A DNA stretch of 64,000 nucleotides from Promethearchaeota archaeon. Its GTDB lineage: Archaea > Asgardarchaeota > Lokiarchaeia > Sigyniarchaeales > SOKP01. This document shows, in pieces, positions 21,601-29,931 of the stretch. Under the pieces are notes generated by a model, which saw only the letters and a list, made by a program, of their open reading frames with translations, did not search any database and had not been told where the DNA came from. Each line of letters begins with the position of its first letter. Within the stretch, counting starts at the first letter, position 1. The position numbers were made by a program, and so were the translations under genes. Location of the stretch: positions 1-64,000 of the forward strand of contig JAFGOA010000215.1 in assembly GCA_016926735.1 (NCBI GenBank), in the 5' to 3' direction.

Positions 21601-22357
21601 AATTATTAATTATTTTATTATTGAAAATACTAGTATTAAGACAAGATATTAGTTCAACTCCATCATCAGCATTGAAGTTTAAATTATTTTTATCTATATC
21701 AATTTTATTACAATATACCGAATGGATACTATCACCATCATCAGTATTAAAATCAAAAAAATTCCCATTATTGGTTATATTATTATATTTTAAAGATATA
21801 TCTTGACTTTCCTCCAAGTAAACCCCGTGATATTCATTATTTTTTATATTATTACTCTCTATAGTTATATTTAGACAGGTCTTAATATATAATCCATAAT
21901 AACCATTTTCATTCATTGTTGAATTCTTAATCAATATATTACTACTATCATTTATTTTCACACCCGCATTTCCTTCAATAGAACCTGATAAAGAAACACT
22001 ACAATTTTCAATAATCAAATAAGCATTAGAGTTTACAATTGTTATACAACTTCCTAGACTATCTCCATCTATTATAATATCTAAGATTTTATATGGATTA
22101 CCAACTGTACCTTCTCCAGAACACCACGATTGAGTTTTTGCCCATGTCCAATTTTGAGCTCCTATTCCTGTTGCTGTACCATTTATAAATATGGGAGTTT
22201 CAAGTATTATTGAGGAGTTTAAATTACTATAATCCCGTTGTTCTCTTTGTATTTCCTTATTTGGGATCATATAAGATGTATATGATAATAAAAAGAGAAT
22301 TATTATAAGAATTGTATATTCCTTATTCCTATTTTTTCTATTTGGAATTATGTTCAT
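18686..22357 (-). CDS. NosD-type beta-helix surface protein with TM helix and cytoplasmic C-terminal tail
   Basis: N-terminal PIFINGTATGIGAQNWTWAKTQSWCSGEGTVGNPYKI shared with 15766..18588; NQWDNGVIGNYWDDYVG; TM then charged tail of about 130 aa. Confidence 0.87.
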   Translation of the reverse strand: MNIIPNRKNRNKEYTILIIILFLLSYTSYMIPNKEIQREQRDYSNLNSSIILETPIFINGTATGIGAQNWTWAKTQSWCSGEGTVGNPYKILDIIIDGDSLGSCITIVNSNAYLIIENCSVSLSGSIEGNAGVKINDSSNILIKNSTMNENGYYGLYIKTCLNITIESNNIKNNEYHGVYLEESQDISLKYNNITNNGNFFDFNTDDGDSIHSVYCNKIDIDKNNLNFNADDGVELISCLNTSIFNNKIINNYTIRTIYSSHIDGICIFKPSNYTNIRNNEIHDVKRGLVLEGKDMEIENNNISWVNDNGISVSNGFNITIKNNYLYNITDRGIRVSSGNKCFIEENTIEGVEYYGIEISSDNSTIFNNIVSNCGWGIVLNAKSKFCNISNNNIMNNGYGIYFYTYGQNYIIKNNNMTNCGILIRQTIDLVLLTSFNIDISNRVNEKAIYYYYNTTNLGFSDFNINGAPGQIILVNCNNTIITDLEISNSSDAISIFYCNNITIMNCNLSYNYKSAIFRFGASSEYKCRIINNTLSFNSQDGIASWSSGNSTLIERNFIENNKEEGINIKSGTYYIIYNNTIRNNSLNGIYIDADSTNITCNKIIGNGEYGVNFIADITKNSTIKLNTILNNNMSGIFNRNAYNCSVVDNHITNNSEYGILMLNSRFSMISYNNISFNKEYGILISNSHYSKISYNNISDNNNGVSISYCIDSLFYNNTIQNTSNGIYLNFDNDGLVISNNTLINSDITFLDDYGGGLSTLYVPLTNKINGKLIYWYTNKTNLIADNFTYLGNPGKIVLIECNNSIINNIDLIYGGGIILFSCSNITIQNNEISNNINNGIYCVSSQSIVIDNNIISFNLNGINYYNINEINITRNLINNNTRNGIDGEGDLIKIILNNILYNHENGVELISSICEINQNNISYNEHKGINLDYGDRGIIFNNSITYNKEHGLLISHSSELNISYNNIFCNDIGIIINDGYSDNNTIYLNYFIGNQMNAKDDGYLNQWDNGVIGNYWDDYVGIDSNNDGIGDIPYFINGSANSVDHFPLVFQTIHTQNLTLQIIIIIIIFSCLLIGSLFLGNNILDTIKKREEKKKLIEPRLSTTSKNLSKIDNRISSSKNSFNENIDIIDQYETIHKSKDDTYESLMKNMPYLKDYIESNKKINEIPEIHNYMMGSITPSLFKKIDLLDLTLKEKGRFIRELINLEPKERIKLIETMLKNRE

Positions 22358-22374
22358 TTTAATCTAACCTCTTT

Positions 22375-22782
22375 TTATTCTTTTTTACAAATATAATATA
22401 GAATTTTATTATTCACATCTAATTTTTTTAAATATTGATATTTTTTTAAAATGGTAAGATGCCAGATAATTTTGCTTTTTTTTATTTTAAAATAGTTAGT
22501 TAATTCTTCAATTGATTTACCAGGATTCTTTTCTAAATATTTTAGTATCTTTAATCTTAGAGATAAATCGATAATCTCATGATTTCTTAATATTGGTGCC
22601 ACAGTAAATATATTTTCCTTAATCATTTGTTTAAATAAACGTTCTATTTCATTTTTATTTATATTTTTTATTATTTCTTCGTCATTATATATTTCTTTAA
22701 TTATTTGTTGCATTTTTGTTTTTTTTTTTAATCTTATTATTGTATCGATTTTATTTCTTATTTCTTTTTCAATTGGAATCAA
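22375..22782 (-). CDS. winged-helix transcriptional regulator
   Basis: LRLKILKYLEKNPGKSIEELTNYFKIKKSKIIWHLTILKKYQYLKK; 17 bp upstream of the NosD gene (likely operon). Confidence 0.75.
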   Translation of the reverse strand: MIPIEKEIRNKIDTIIRLKKKTKMQQIIKEIYNDEEIIKNINKNEIERLFKQMIKENIFTVAPILRNHEIIDLSLRLKILKYLEKNPGKSIEELTNYFKIKKSKIIWHLTILKKYQYLKKLDVNNKILYYICKKE

Positions 22783-22850
22783 TACAATTCACTTAATTTA
22801 GATCTTTAAAATATATTTGATATAACTATAATAACAATAAATTTAATAGA

Positions 22851-22873
22851 ATTTAAAGAGCCTTGGACTAAAA
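22851..22873 (-). promoter_or_regulatory. putative promoter/operator motif upstream of wHTH-NosD operon
   Basis: Plus-strand ATTTAAA-GAG-CCTTGGAC-TAAAA; matches motif at 18623. Confidence 0.5.
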
Positions 22874-22931
22874 GTGAAATTATTAATATTGATTTAAATT
22901 ATTTTTTCCTCCCTAATCATTTTTATTTATC

Positions 22932-23582
22932 CTAAAAAGGATCTTTGTAAAATTTATATCTTTTTTTTTTTTCCCCATTAACCTTCTTTATTAAATTCAA
23001 TTCTACTAATTGATTTAAATATTTTTTTAATGTAGAATAATGAATCGATAATAATTCTGATAAAACTGTTGGTCTTAAGGGTGTACCTTTATTTTTTAAT
23101 AAATTAATAATAGACCTTATTTTCTCATTTTTTAGGATTATATATAAAATATCATCCTTTGGAGTAGATTCAAATCTAAATATGTTTTTTTGACTTTGAT
23201 ACTTTACAATACGAATAAATTGAAAATGTTCCATAATTTTTAGGTGCCAGAAAATACTATTACTCCCAATACTGAATTCTTTTTTGATATCATTAATATT
23301 AGCTCCTGGATTATTTTTTATATATTCATAAATATTTCTTCGAATGGGTAATTCTAATACATCGTCCTTTACTAATCTAATTCCTATGACTATTTTTTTT
23401 TTTTTTACCAGATTTTTTACAATTATTTCAATTTTGTTTCTATTAAAATTATCATTTGATTTTAAACGATAAGTTATAAAATTAATTATATCAATCAAGT
23501 TGTTAATTGTTTTTTTTTTAATATATTCCTTTATAATTTTATAAACAATTTGTTCGTCTTTATCAAATAACTCTTTTTTCAT
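22932..23582 (-). CDS. winged-helix transcriptional regulator with two HTH segments
   Basis: IRRNIYEYIKNNPGANINDIKKEFSIGSNSIFWHLKIMEHFQFI and LRPTVLSELLSIHYSTLKKYLNQLVELNLIKKV. Confidence 0.75.
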   Translation of the reverse strand: MKKELFDKDEQIVYKIIKEYIKKKTINNLIDIINFITYRLKSNDNFNRNKIEIIVKNLVKKKKIVIGIRLVKDDVLELPIRRNIYEYIKNNPGANINDIKKEFSIGSNSIFWHLKIMEHFQFIRIVKYQSQKNIFRFESTPKDDILYIILKNEKIRSIINLLKNKGTPLRPTVLSELLSIHYSTLKKYLNQLVELNLIKKVNGEKKKRYKFYKDPF

Positions 23583-23769
23583 TTTATAAAAAAATTTAAC
23601 TTTAGTTTATTGAGTTTTATCTATCTAAATTATTATTTTTTAAAAATATTCTATATTAATTTTTATTAAATTAAAGTAAAAATCTATTAAGTTTTTTTAA
23701 TTAGATACAATCATAAATAGGATTATAATTACAAATAGAAATTTCTAAATATTAAATAATTTTTCAAAA

Positions 23770-24552
23770 ATGCATCTAATTTCAATAAAATTACCTCTAA
23801 TCAAACAAAATGATCTTTTATTAGATATTTTGGTTAAAAATTTAAAAAAAGATAATGAATCAATCAATGAAGGAGATGTTCTTGTAATTTCTGAGAAAGT
23901 TGTAGCTACTTCTCAAGGTAGAATTATGACTCTTTCTAAGGTTAATAAAATTTCTGAAAAAGCGAAGATTTTATCAAAAAAATATGATATGGATGAACGT
24001 TTTGTTGAGTTGATACTTCAAGAATCTAAAATGATACTGGGAGGTATGGAGCATGTTATTTTGACAAAAGTTGATGATTTCCTTATAGCTAATTCTGGAA
24101 TAGATCAATCAAATGCAGGAGAAGGAAATGTTGTATTGTTGCCAAAAAATTTAAAAGAAACAACATGGAATTTATATGAAGAAATTAAAAAATTGTTTAA
24201 AATCAATAATTTTGGCATAATCATTGCAGATTCAAGAGTCCAACCATTAAGAAAAGGGACAATTGGAATAGCAATATCATCAGCTGGATTTGAACCTATA
24301 GAAGATATGAGAGGAAAACCCGATCTTTTTGGAAGACCATTACAAATCACATTAAGAGCTGTAGCAGATGATTTAGCAAGCGCAGCTCAATTTATGCTGA
24401 ATGAAGGAAATCAACAAACCCCTGTAGTAATAATAAGAGGAGCTAATCTTAAGTTTACGGAAAATCCAAAATCCTCTCCTAAATTAGAACCGGAAAAATG
24501 TTTGTATATGAATATTTTCTCTAAATATCTTCTAAAGAAAAAAAAAGAATAA
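23770..24552 (+). CDS. cofE: coenzyme F420-0:L-glutamate ligase
   Basis: INEGDVLVISEKVVATSQGRI, ANSGIDQSNAGEGNVVLLP, IIADSRVQPLRKGTIGIAIS, GKPDLFGRPLQIT. Confidence 0.9.
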   Translation: MHLISIKLPLIKQNDLLLDILVKNLKKDNESINEGDVLVISEKVVATSQGRIMTLSKVNKISEKAKILSKKYDMDERFVELILQESKMILGGMEHVILTKVDDFLIANSGIDQSNAGEGNVVLLPKNLKETTWNLYEEIKKLFKINNFGIIIADSRVQPLRKGTIGIAISSAGFEPIEDMRGKPDLFGRPLQITLRAVADDLASAAQFMLNEGNQQTPVVIIRGANLKFTENPKSSPKLEPEKCLYMNIFSKYLLKKKKE

Positions 24553-24578
24553 TATAAAGTATAACACATAATTTTGAA

Positions 24579-25466
24579 TTATTTAATATGATAAATTTTA
24601 TTAAGTTCAGTAATAAATCTATTAGATGGTTTATATCTTTCCAAGCCTTTTATTAATTTTTCTTTCCAATCAATTAAATTAATTTTTATATTCATTGTTC
24701 CTAAAAAAGAATTAATATATAAAGGGTTTTTAAGAATTGCTTTACCAATCATAATTCCTAATATTGTATTTTTCCATTTTTTAATTTCAATATTTTGAAA
24801 TTGAGATTGAATCTTATAAACATCATCAATAGTACTTATTCCTCCATTAATAATTATTTTATATTCACAATTTAGGATATCTTCTAAATATTCCCAATGA
24901 GGTCTAGAATCTGAATTTTGGCGGGCATGTCGAAAATGAATGATTGTTGGTGCTATCCTATCATCATCTAATTTTTCAATTTCTTCTAATAACTGTAGTA
25001 CTTTTTTATATTTCATTTCTTGTTGATTTATACCTAATCGCATTTTACAGCTGATTTTAATAAAATCTATATTTGAGGAGTTTAAAAAGGTATTAAATAA
25101 ATTTATAAGTCTTTTTGTTCGCTTTATTAAGGCCGCTCCATCGCCTGCTCTAATTATATCTGGTTCTGGGCAACAAGCATTTATATTTACACCATATATA
25201 AATTTTCTTTTAGGATAATTATAACAAAAGTCTACAATGAATTTAGGTAATGCTTTCATATCCGAAAGACTATGAGTTAAAATTTGTAACCATTGATTTT
25301 GATTGGGAATTTCATATGTATCTATTAATTCTAATGCCTTTTCTTTTTGATATAGCAAAGAATTAAGATTTAGCATTTCTGTATAACTATCTGAGATATA
25401 ACTAAAGGAATTCCTAAAAGCCCAACATGTAATATTTTTCATTGGCGCTAAGTAAATATGTTGCAT
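24579..25466 (-). CDS. tRNA-dihydrouridine synthase-like protein
   Basis: LAPMKNITCWAFR, NINACCPEPDIIRAGDGAALI, KMRLGI, IINGGISTIDD, GIMIGKAILKNP. Confidence 0.82.
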   Translation of the reverse strand: MQHIYLAPMKNITCWAFRNSFSYISDSYTEMLNLNSLLYQKEKALELIDTYEIPNQNQWLQILTHSLSDMKALPKFIVDFCYNYPKRKFIYGVNINACCPEPDIIRAGDGAALIKRTKRLINLFNTFLNSSNIDFIKISCKMRLGINQQEMKYKKVLQLLEEIEKLDDDRIAPTIIHFRHARQNSDSRPHWEYLEDILNCEYKIIINGGISTIDDVYKIQSQFQNIEIKKWKNTILGIMIGKAILKNPLYINSFLGTMNIKINLIDWKEKLIKGLERYKPSNRFITELNKIYHIK

Positions 25467-25633
25467 ACAAACTCTCTAATATAGTTTCCTCTTTAGTTTT
25501 AAATGTGAAAATTCCTAAAAATATTATCTTTTATTTTTAAAAAAGAAATAGTATTATGTATACAAAGTTTTATAGATTTTTAAAAATTAGAAAATTTAAA
25601 GAAATTTAAAAAACCTTTTTTAGATTTAAAACA

Positions 25634-27109
25634 ATGAAAATCACGGATTTCATGGCTTATGAGCTAATAGAACAAATAAAAAACAAGGAATTAAAAATAA
25701 TCGATATTATCCAACAAACTTATGAAAATATTGAGAAAGTTGAAAATTCTGTCCATTCTTTTGTTAGTTTATCGAAAGAAAAAGCAATTGAAAAAGCTAA
25801 AAATTTAGATAAACAAATTGAAAATAAAAAGCTAAAAGGAAAATTATTTGGTTTACCAATTGCAATTAAAGATTTAATCTGTATTAAGGATAGTCCTACA
25901 ACTTGCTGTTCTAAAATTCTTAAAGATTTTAAACCCCCTTATAATGCAACAATAATAGAAAGACTGTTAAATAATGAAAATGCTATTTGTGTTGGAAGGA
26001 CCAATATGGATGAATTTGCTATGGGTAGTTCAACTGAAAATAGTTGTTATGGCCCCAGTTATAATCCATGGGATCTTGTAAGAGTTCCTGGAGGTTCTAG
26101 CGGAGGATCTGCTACCTCCGTTTCTTCCGGTCAGGTATTGTTTTCAATAGGTACAGATACCGGAGGAAGTATTAGATGTCCTGCTTCTTATTGTGGAGTT
26201 GTTGGTCTGAAACCTACATATGGAAGAGTCTCTCGTTATGGTCTAATTTCCTATGCGAATTCTCTGGATGTAATTGGACCTATAACTCATTGTGTTAAAG
26301 ATACCGCTTTATTATTAGAAGTAATTGCTGGTAAAGATCCTCTAGATTCTACCTCTTTTGATATAAAAGTTGATGATTATTCTCAAAATCTTGATCAATC
26401 AATCGAAAATAAAATACTTGGTGTTCCTAAAGAATTTTTCGGAGATGGAATTCAACCAAATGTAAAAAATAAGATTAATGATACTATTAAATTGTCAGAG
26501 AAACTAGGAGCGGAAATAAAAGAGATAACTCTTCCTCATTTAGAATATACGATTCCCACCTATTATTTAATAGCGATGAGTGAAGCTAGCTCGAATTTGG
26601 CTCGATTTGATGGATTGAGATATGGAGAAATGTATGATAATCCACAAAATGATGTTTTTGAAATTTTTAGTAAAACTAGAGGAGAAAAATTTGGAGAAGA
26701 AGTAAGACGTAGAATTATTTTAGGGACGTATACCTTATCCGCTGGATATTATGATATGTTTTATATAAAAGCTCTTAAAATAAGAACATTAATTAAACAA
26801 GATTTCAAAAATGCTTTTACTCAATGTGATGCAATTGTCTGTCCTACTATGCCAACAACAGCTTTCAAAATTGGAGAATTAATAGATGATCCATTACAAA
26901 TGTATTTAATGGATACTCTAACATGTCCTGTTAATTTGGCGGGATTGCCTGCATTATCTATACCATGTGGTTTTGATAATAATAATTTACCAATTGGATT
27001 TCAGATCATTGGAAATTATTTTGATGAAAAGATGATTTTAAATATTGGATATTTAATTGAGAAAAAGTTAGATATTTATAGAAAAATACCTCCATTATTA
27101 AAAAAATAG
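25634..27109 (+). CDS. gatA: Asp-tRNA(Asn)/Glu-tRNA(Gln) amidotransferase subunit A
   Basis: LFGLPIAIKDLI, GRTNMDEFAMGSSTENS, VPGGSSGGSATSVSSGQVLFSIGTDTGGSIRCPASYCGVVGLKPTYGRVSRYG. Confidence 0.95.
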   Translation: MKITDFMAYELIEQIKNKELKIIDIIQQTYENIEKVENSVHSFVSLSKEKAIEKAKNLDKQIENKKLKGKLFGLPIAIKDLICIKDSPTTCCSKILKDFKPPYNATIIERLLNNENAICVGRTNMDEFAMGSSTENSCYGPSYNPWDLVRVPGGSSGGSATSVSSGQVLFSIGTDTGGSIRCPASYCGVVGLKPTYGRVSRYGLISYANSLDVIGPITHCVKDTALLLEVIAGKDPLDSTSFDIKVDDYSQNLDQSIENKILGVPKEFFGDGIQPNVKNKINDTIKLSEKLGAEIKEITLPHLEYTIPTYYLIAMSEASSNLARFDGLRYGEMYDNPQNDVFEIFSKTRGEKFGEEVRRRIILGTYTLSAGYYDMFYIKALKIRTLIKQDFKNAFTQCDAIVCPTMPTTAFKIGELIDDPLQMYLMDTLTCPVNLAGLPALSIPCGFDNNNLPIGFQIIGNYFDEKMILNIGYLIEKKLDIYRKIPPLLKK

Positions 27110-27145
27110 ACTTTAGTGATAATAGAATTCACGAGATAATTATTT

Positions 27146-27478
27146 TTAACAGCAACATTTTTTATCAGTATTTTTTCTCTTATTACTAGCTCTTTGTCTT
27201 GCATCCCATAAACAACCACATCCTTTTTCTTCAACTAACAGTATTGCTTGTTCAGGACAATTTCTTTCACAAGCACTACATTGTATACACAACTCAGGTT
27301 TATATATTTCATATTTATTGTTTAAATTGATTTTTGGAAGTCCAAATGGGCATATATCAGCACATAAACCGCAACCAATACATTTAGATTGATTAATTGT
27401 TATTTTTATATTTATTAAATTTAAAATTTGTTTAGTTGTATTGGAATTACAACATGATGATTTTTCAGTCTCAGACAT
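27146..27478 (-). CDS. hgcB: HgcB-like 2[4Fe-4S] ferredoxin
   Basis: CIGCGLCADICPF and CIQCSACERNCPEQAI, downstream GCGC, C-terminal CCC; directly follows HgcA-like gene on same strand. Confidence 0.75.
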   Translation of the reverse strand: MSETEKSSCCNSNTTKQILNLINIKITINQSKCIGCGLCADICPFGLPKINLNNKYEIYKPELCIQCSACERNCPEQAILLVEEKGCGCLWDARQRASNKRKNTDKKCCC

Positions 27479-27508
27479 TATTATTGTTTACCTCATATAA
27501 TATAATGA

Positions 27509-29164
27509 TTAATAGTAAAATAAACTTATAGATGATAAAATTAAGGTAATTATCATAAGAATAATATTGATTTTTTTAAATATAGGATATTCAGATTGAA
27601 TTTCTTTAGGATTTGTAGACATTGTGGATCCACTAAATGACATTGTAGAAAAGAAAGATATCCAGAAAAAAAGAGGAAGATTGAATAAAAGAAACTCTAA
27701 GGAGTTATGCATATAAAATATTAAAAATATCATTAAAATCATATTAATTAATCCAAAAAAAATACCTTTTATGATGAAATTTCGAGTAAATTCTGATAAC
27801 GGATAAATTAGAATTAGTAATAAATTAGATAACACTAATGCACTAATAAAATCGATTATTAATAGTATCATGCTAAAACCTAATAAGATACTAGTAATTA
27901 AATTCAAGAATAATAATCCAATTATTGGCAAAATAAATATCTTCCTCATCAAGAAAGATATATGCGATAAACCAGCTCTTATGCGATGATATAAAGTAAA
28001 TTTAATTCTCTTCATTTTTTCTGTCTTTTTTTTTTCCATTAAGTATTGTTTTAAATATTTAGACCATATAGGTCCGTATTTAACTTTATATGGAAATGTT
28101 TCTGAATTTTTAGGTAATTTAGGTAAAGCAATACCACCAGCAGATAATTGAGGAAGGATTAATTCTTTAGTTTTAACATAATTATGAAGTCCAGTTGCTT
28201 CCAGTGCCTCTAAGAGTTGTTTATTTTCAAAATCATCTCCTCGAGCAGCACACCAAACATTAATTCCATTTGAATCAATACATAAAACCCATGCGTCAAT
28301 ACCTTTTAAATCTCGCATTAATTTTATATATGTAAATTCATAATTTCCTGTTACAATTATAGGTGAGTTTTCATTTGGCTCTCCCGATTTATATAAACCA
28401 GGTTCTTTTGGAACTTTATCCATTTGACCTGTGAATATACAACGATAGATCCTTAATTGAGCTCTAATACCCTTGAAGTTTTTTTGAGATGGTCTATAAA
28501 ACCCAGGCAAATTTTCTTTTATATTTATTTTTTTTAGTTCAATAACTTGAATTGATCCATGATTCCATACTTTTTTTTCTATTATTTTGAATCCAATTGG
28601 TTCGAGATATTTAAAAAAATGTTTTAATATATAGGTTCCTTTCAATCTCAAACGTTTTAATTTTTTCTTAAACCACCATCTGTTTAATTTAAATAATACA
28701 TTCCAAAATCCTTTTGGTTGAAATTCCGCAGCTATCAAAATTCTCCCATTATTTTTCAATAAATCCCAACAATTTTTTAAGAAAATTTGTTGTTCAAATG
28801 GACGTAATTCTGATAACATAAAAGTACTAACAATAACATCCTGAGAATTAGGATCTATTGATAGTTGATTATATGTTCCCAGCCTATATTTTAAATTTTC
28901 ATATTGATTGGGATTATAATTATTTTTAGCATATTCAATCATTTTTGGATTAATATCATATGCTATTATATTATTTGCTTTATTTGCTATTTTTCTTGCT
29001 AGTGTTCCAGGTCCACATCCTATCTCTATGATATTATCTTGAGGTTTTATTCTTTTTAAAATCCAATTGTAAATTTCAATGTTGACTTGTTTTGTTAATT
29101 TAGTAAAATTTCTTTCATATTCTCTGGGTTCTTCTTCTAATTTCTTCATATAAGTTACAGCCAA
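27509..29164 (-). CDS. hgcA: class I SAM methyltransferase fused to HgcA-like corrinoid membrane protein
   Basis: N-term IIEIGCGPGTLARKIANKANNIIAYDINPKMIEYAK; then VPKEPGLYKSGEPNENSPIIVTGNYEFTYIKLMRDLKGIDAWVLCIDSNGINVWCAARGDDF...EATGLHNYVKTKELILPQLSAGGIAL...KYGP, followed by multiple TM helices ending FSGSTMSTNPKEI. Confidence 0.8.
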   Translation of the reverse strand: MAVTYMKKLEEEPREYERNFTKLTKQVNIEIYNWILKRIKPQDNIIEIGCGPGTLARKIANKANNIIAYDINPKMIEYAKNNYNPNQYENLKYRLGTYNQLSIDPNSQDVIVSTFMLSELRPFEQQIFLKNCWDLLKNNGRILIAAEFQPKGFWNVLFKLNRWWFKKKLKRLRLKGTYILKHFFKYLEPIGFKIIEKKVWNHGSIQVIELKKINIKENLPGFYRPSQKNFKGIRAQLRIYRCIFTGQMDKVPKEPGLYKSGEPNENSPIIVTGNYEFTYIKLMRDLKGIDAWVLCIDSNGINVWCAARGDDFENKQLLEALEATGLHNYVKTKELILPQLSAGGIALPKLPKNSETFPYKVKYGPIWSKYLKQYLMEKKKTEKMKRIKFTLYHRIRAGLSHISFLMRKIFILPIIGLLFLNLITSILLGFSMILLIIDFISALVLSNLLLILIYPLSEFTRNFIIKGIFFGLINMILMIFLIFYMHNSLEFLLFNLPLFFWISFFSTMSFSGSTMSTNPKEIQSEYPIFKKINIILMIITLILSSISLFYY

Positions 29165-29223
29165 ATCTTATAAAACCTCTTATCAATTTCTAATAAATAT
29201 TTTTTTTGAAATAAAAAAAAGTA

Positions 29224-29253
29224 TATTCAAATAAAAATATTTGGATTTGAATA
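29224..29253. promoter_or_regulatory. inverted repeat, candidate ArsR operator in hgcA/arsR divergent intergenic region
   Basis: TATTCAAAT - N12 - ATTTGAATA, perfect 9-bp arms. Confidence 0.6.
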
Positions 29254-29300
29254 AATCTTTTTAAATTAAAGTAAATTATTATGAATATAGAAATAATTAA

Positions 29301-29723
29301 ATGGTATATCTGATATTCATGAACACTCCTCGTCAAGAAAAAATTAAGGATATGATTTGTAATATAGAGCAATGTAAAGATATAGATAATTTCTTTGATA
29401 ATTTAAGAATCTTAGGAAAAAAACTAAAAACTAATGAATTTATTAATAATCAAATTAAAATATTGAATATTTTTGCCAATAAAGAGAGATTAATGATTAT
29501 CTATTCATTAATGGAGAAAGATCGTTGTGTCTGTGAACTAGAAGCAATATTGGATAAATCTCAACCTTCGATTTCGCATCATCTAAAGAGGTTAGAGGAT
29601 GTAAATCTTATTAGAGGTTGGAAGAAAAGTAAATTTACATATTACAGTCTTAATAAATCTCAATTAAAATCTTATATTAATGATTATATATCATTTTTTG
29701 ATTATGGTAAGGTAATACTTTAA
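29301..29723 (+). CDS. ArsR-family transcriptional regulator (start may be ATG 29319)
   Basis: LNIFANKERLMIIYSLMEKDRCVCELEAILDKSQPSISHHLKRLEDVNLIRGWKKSKFTYYSL; CVCEL resembles the ArsR metalloid site. Confidence 0.9.
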   Translation: MVYLIFMNTPRQEKIKDMICNIEQCKDIDNFFDNLRILGKKLKTNEFINNQIKILNIFANKERLMIIYSLMEKDRCVCELEAILDKSQPSISHHLKRLEDVNLIRGWKKSKFTYYSLNKSQLKSYINDYISFFDYGKVIL

Positions 29724-29931
29724 GATTTTTTATAATTCTATTTAAAAAATCCACAAAATATACTTTTTTACAACTAGGTATTAAATTTAAATACAATGTA
29801 AATTTCTTTTGAGATTAAATATGTATGAGTAGATCAGAATATTAGTAAGTAACATACTTCTATTAATTTGTTTTATTTCTGTTATTTTATTAATTTTAAC
29901 TGAAAAATTAAATAGAGCAGTCGCAGCTTTA

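Noticed and set aside
21621-21806. Plus-strand ORFs opposite NosD genes (also 18305..18499)
   Set aside because: Antisense to repetitive beta-helix coding sequence, no independent support
24105-24350. Minus-strand ORF opposite cofE
   Set aside because: Shadow ORF
29190-29372. Minus-strand 60-aa ORF across the hgcA/arsR intergenic region
   Set aside because: Overlaps arsR start and putative operator; low-complexity Ile/Phe/Tyr composition
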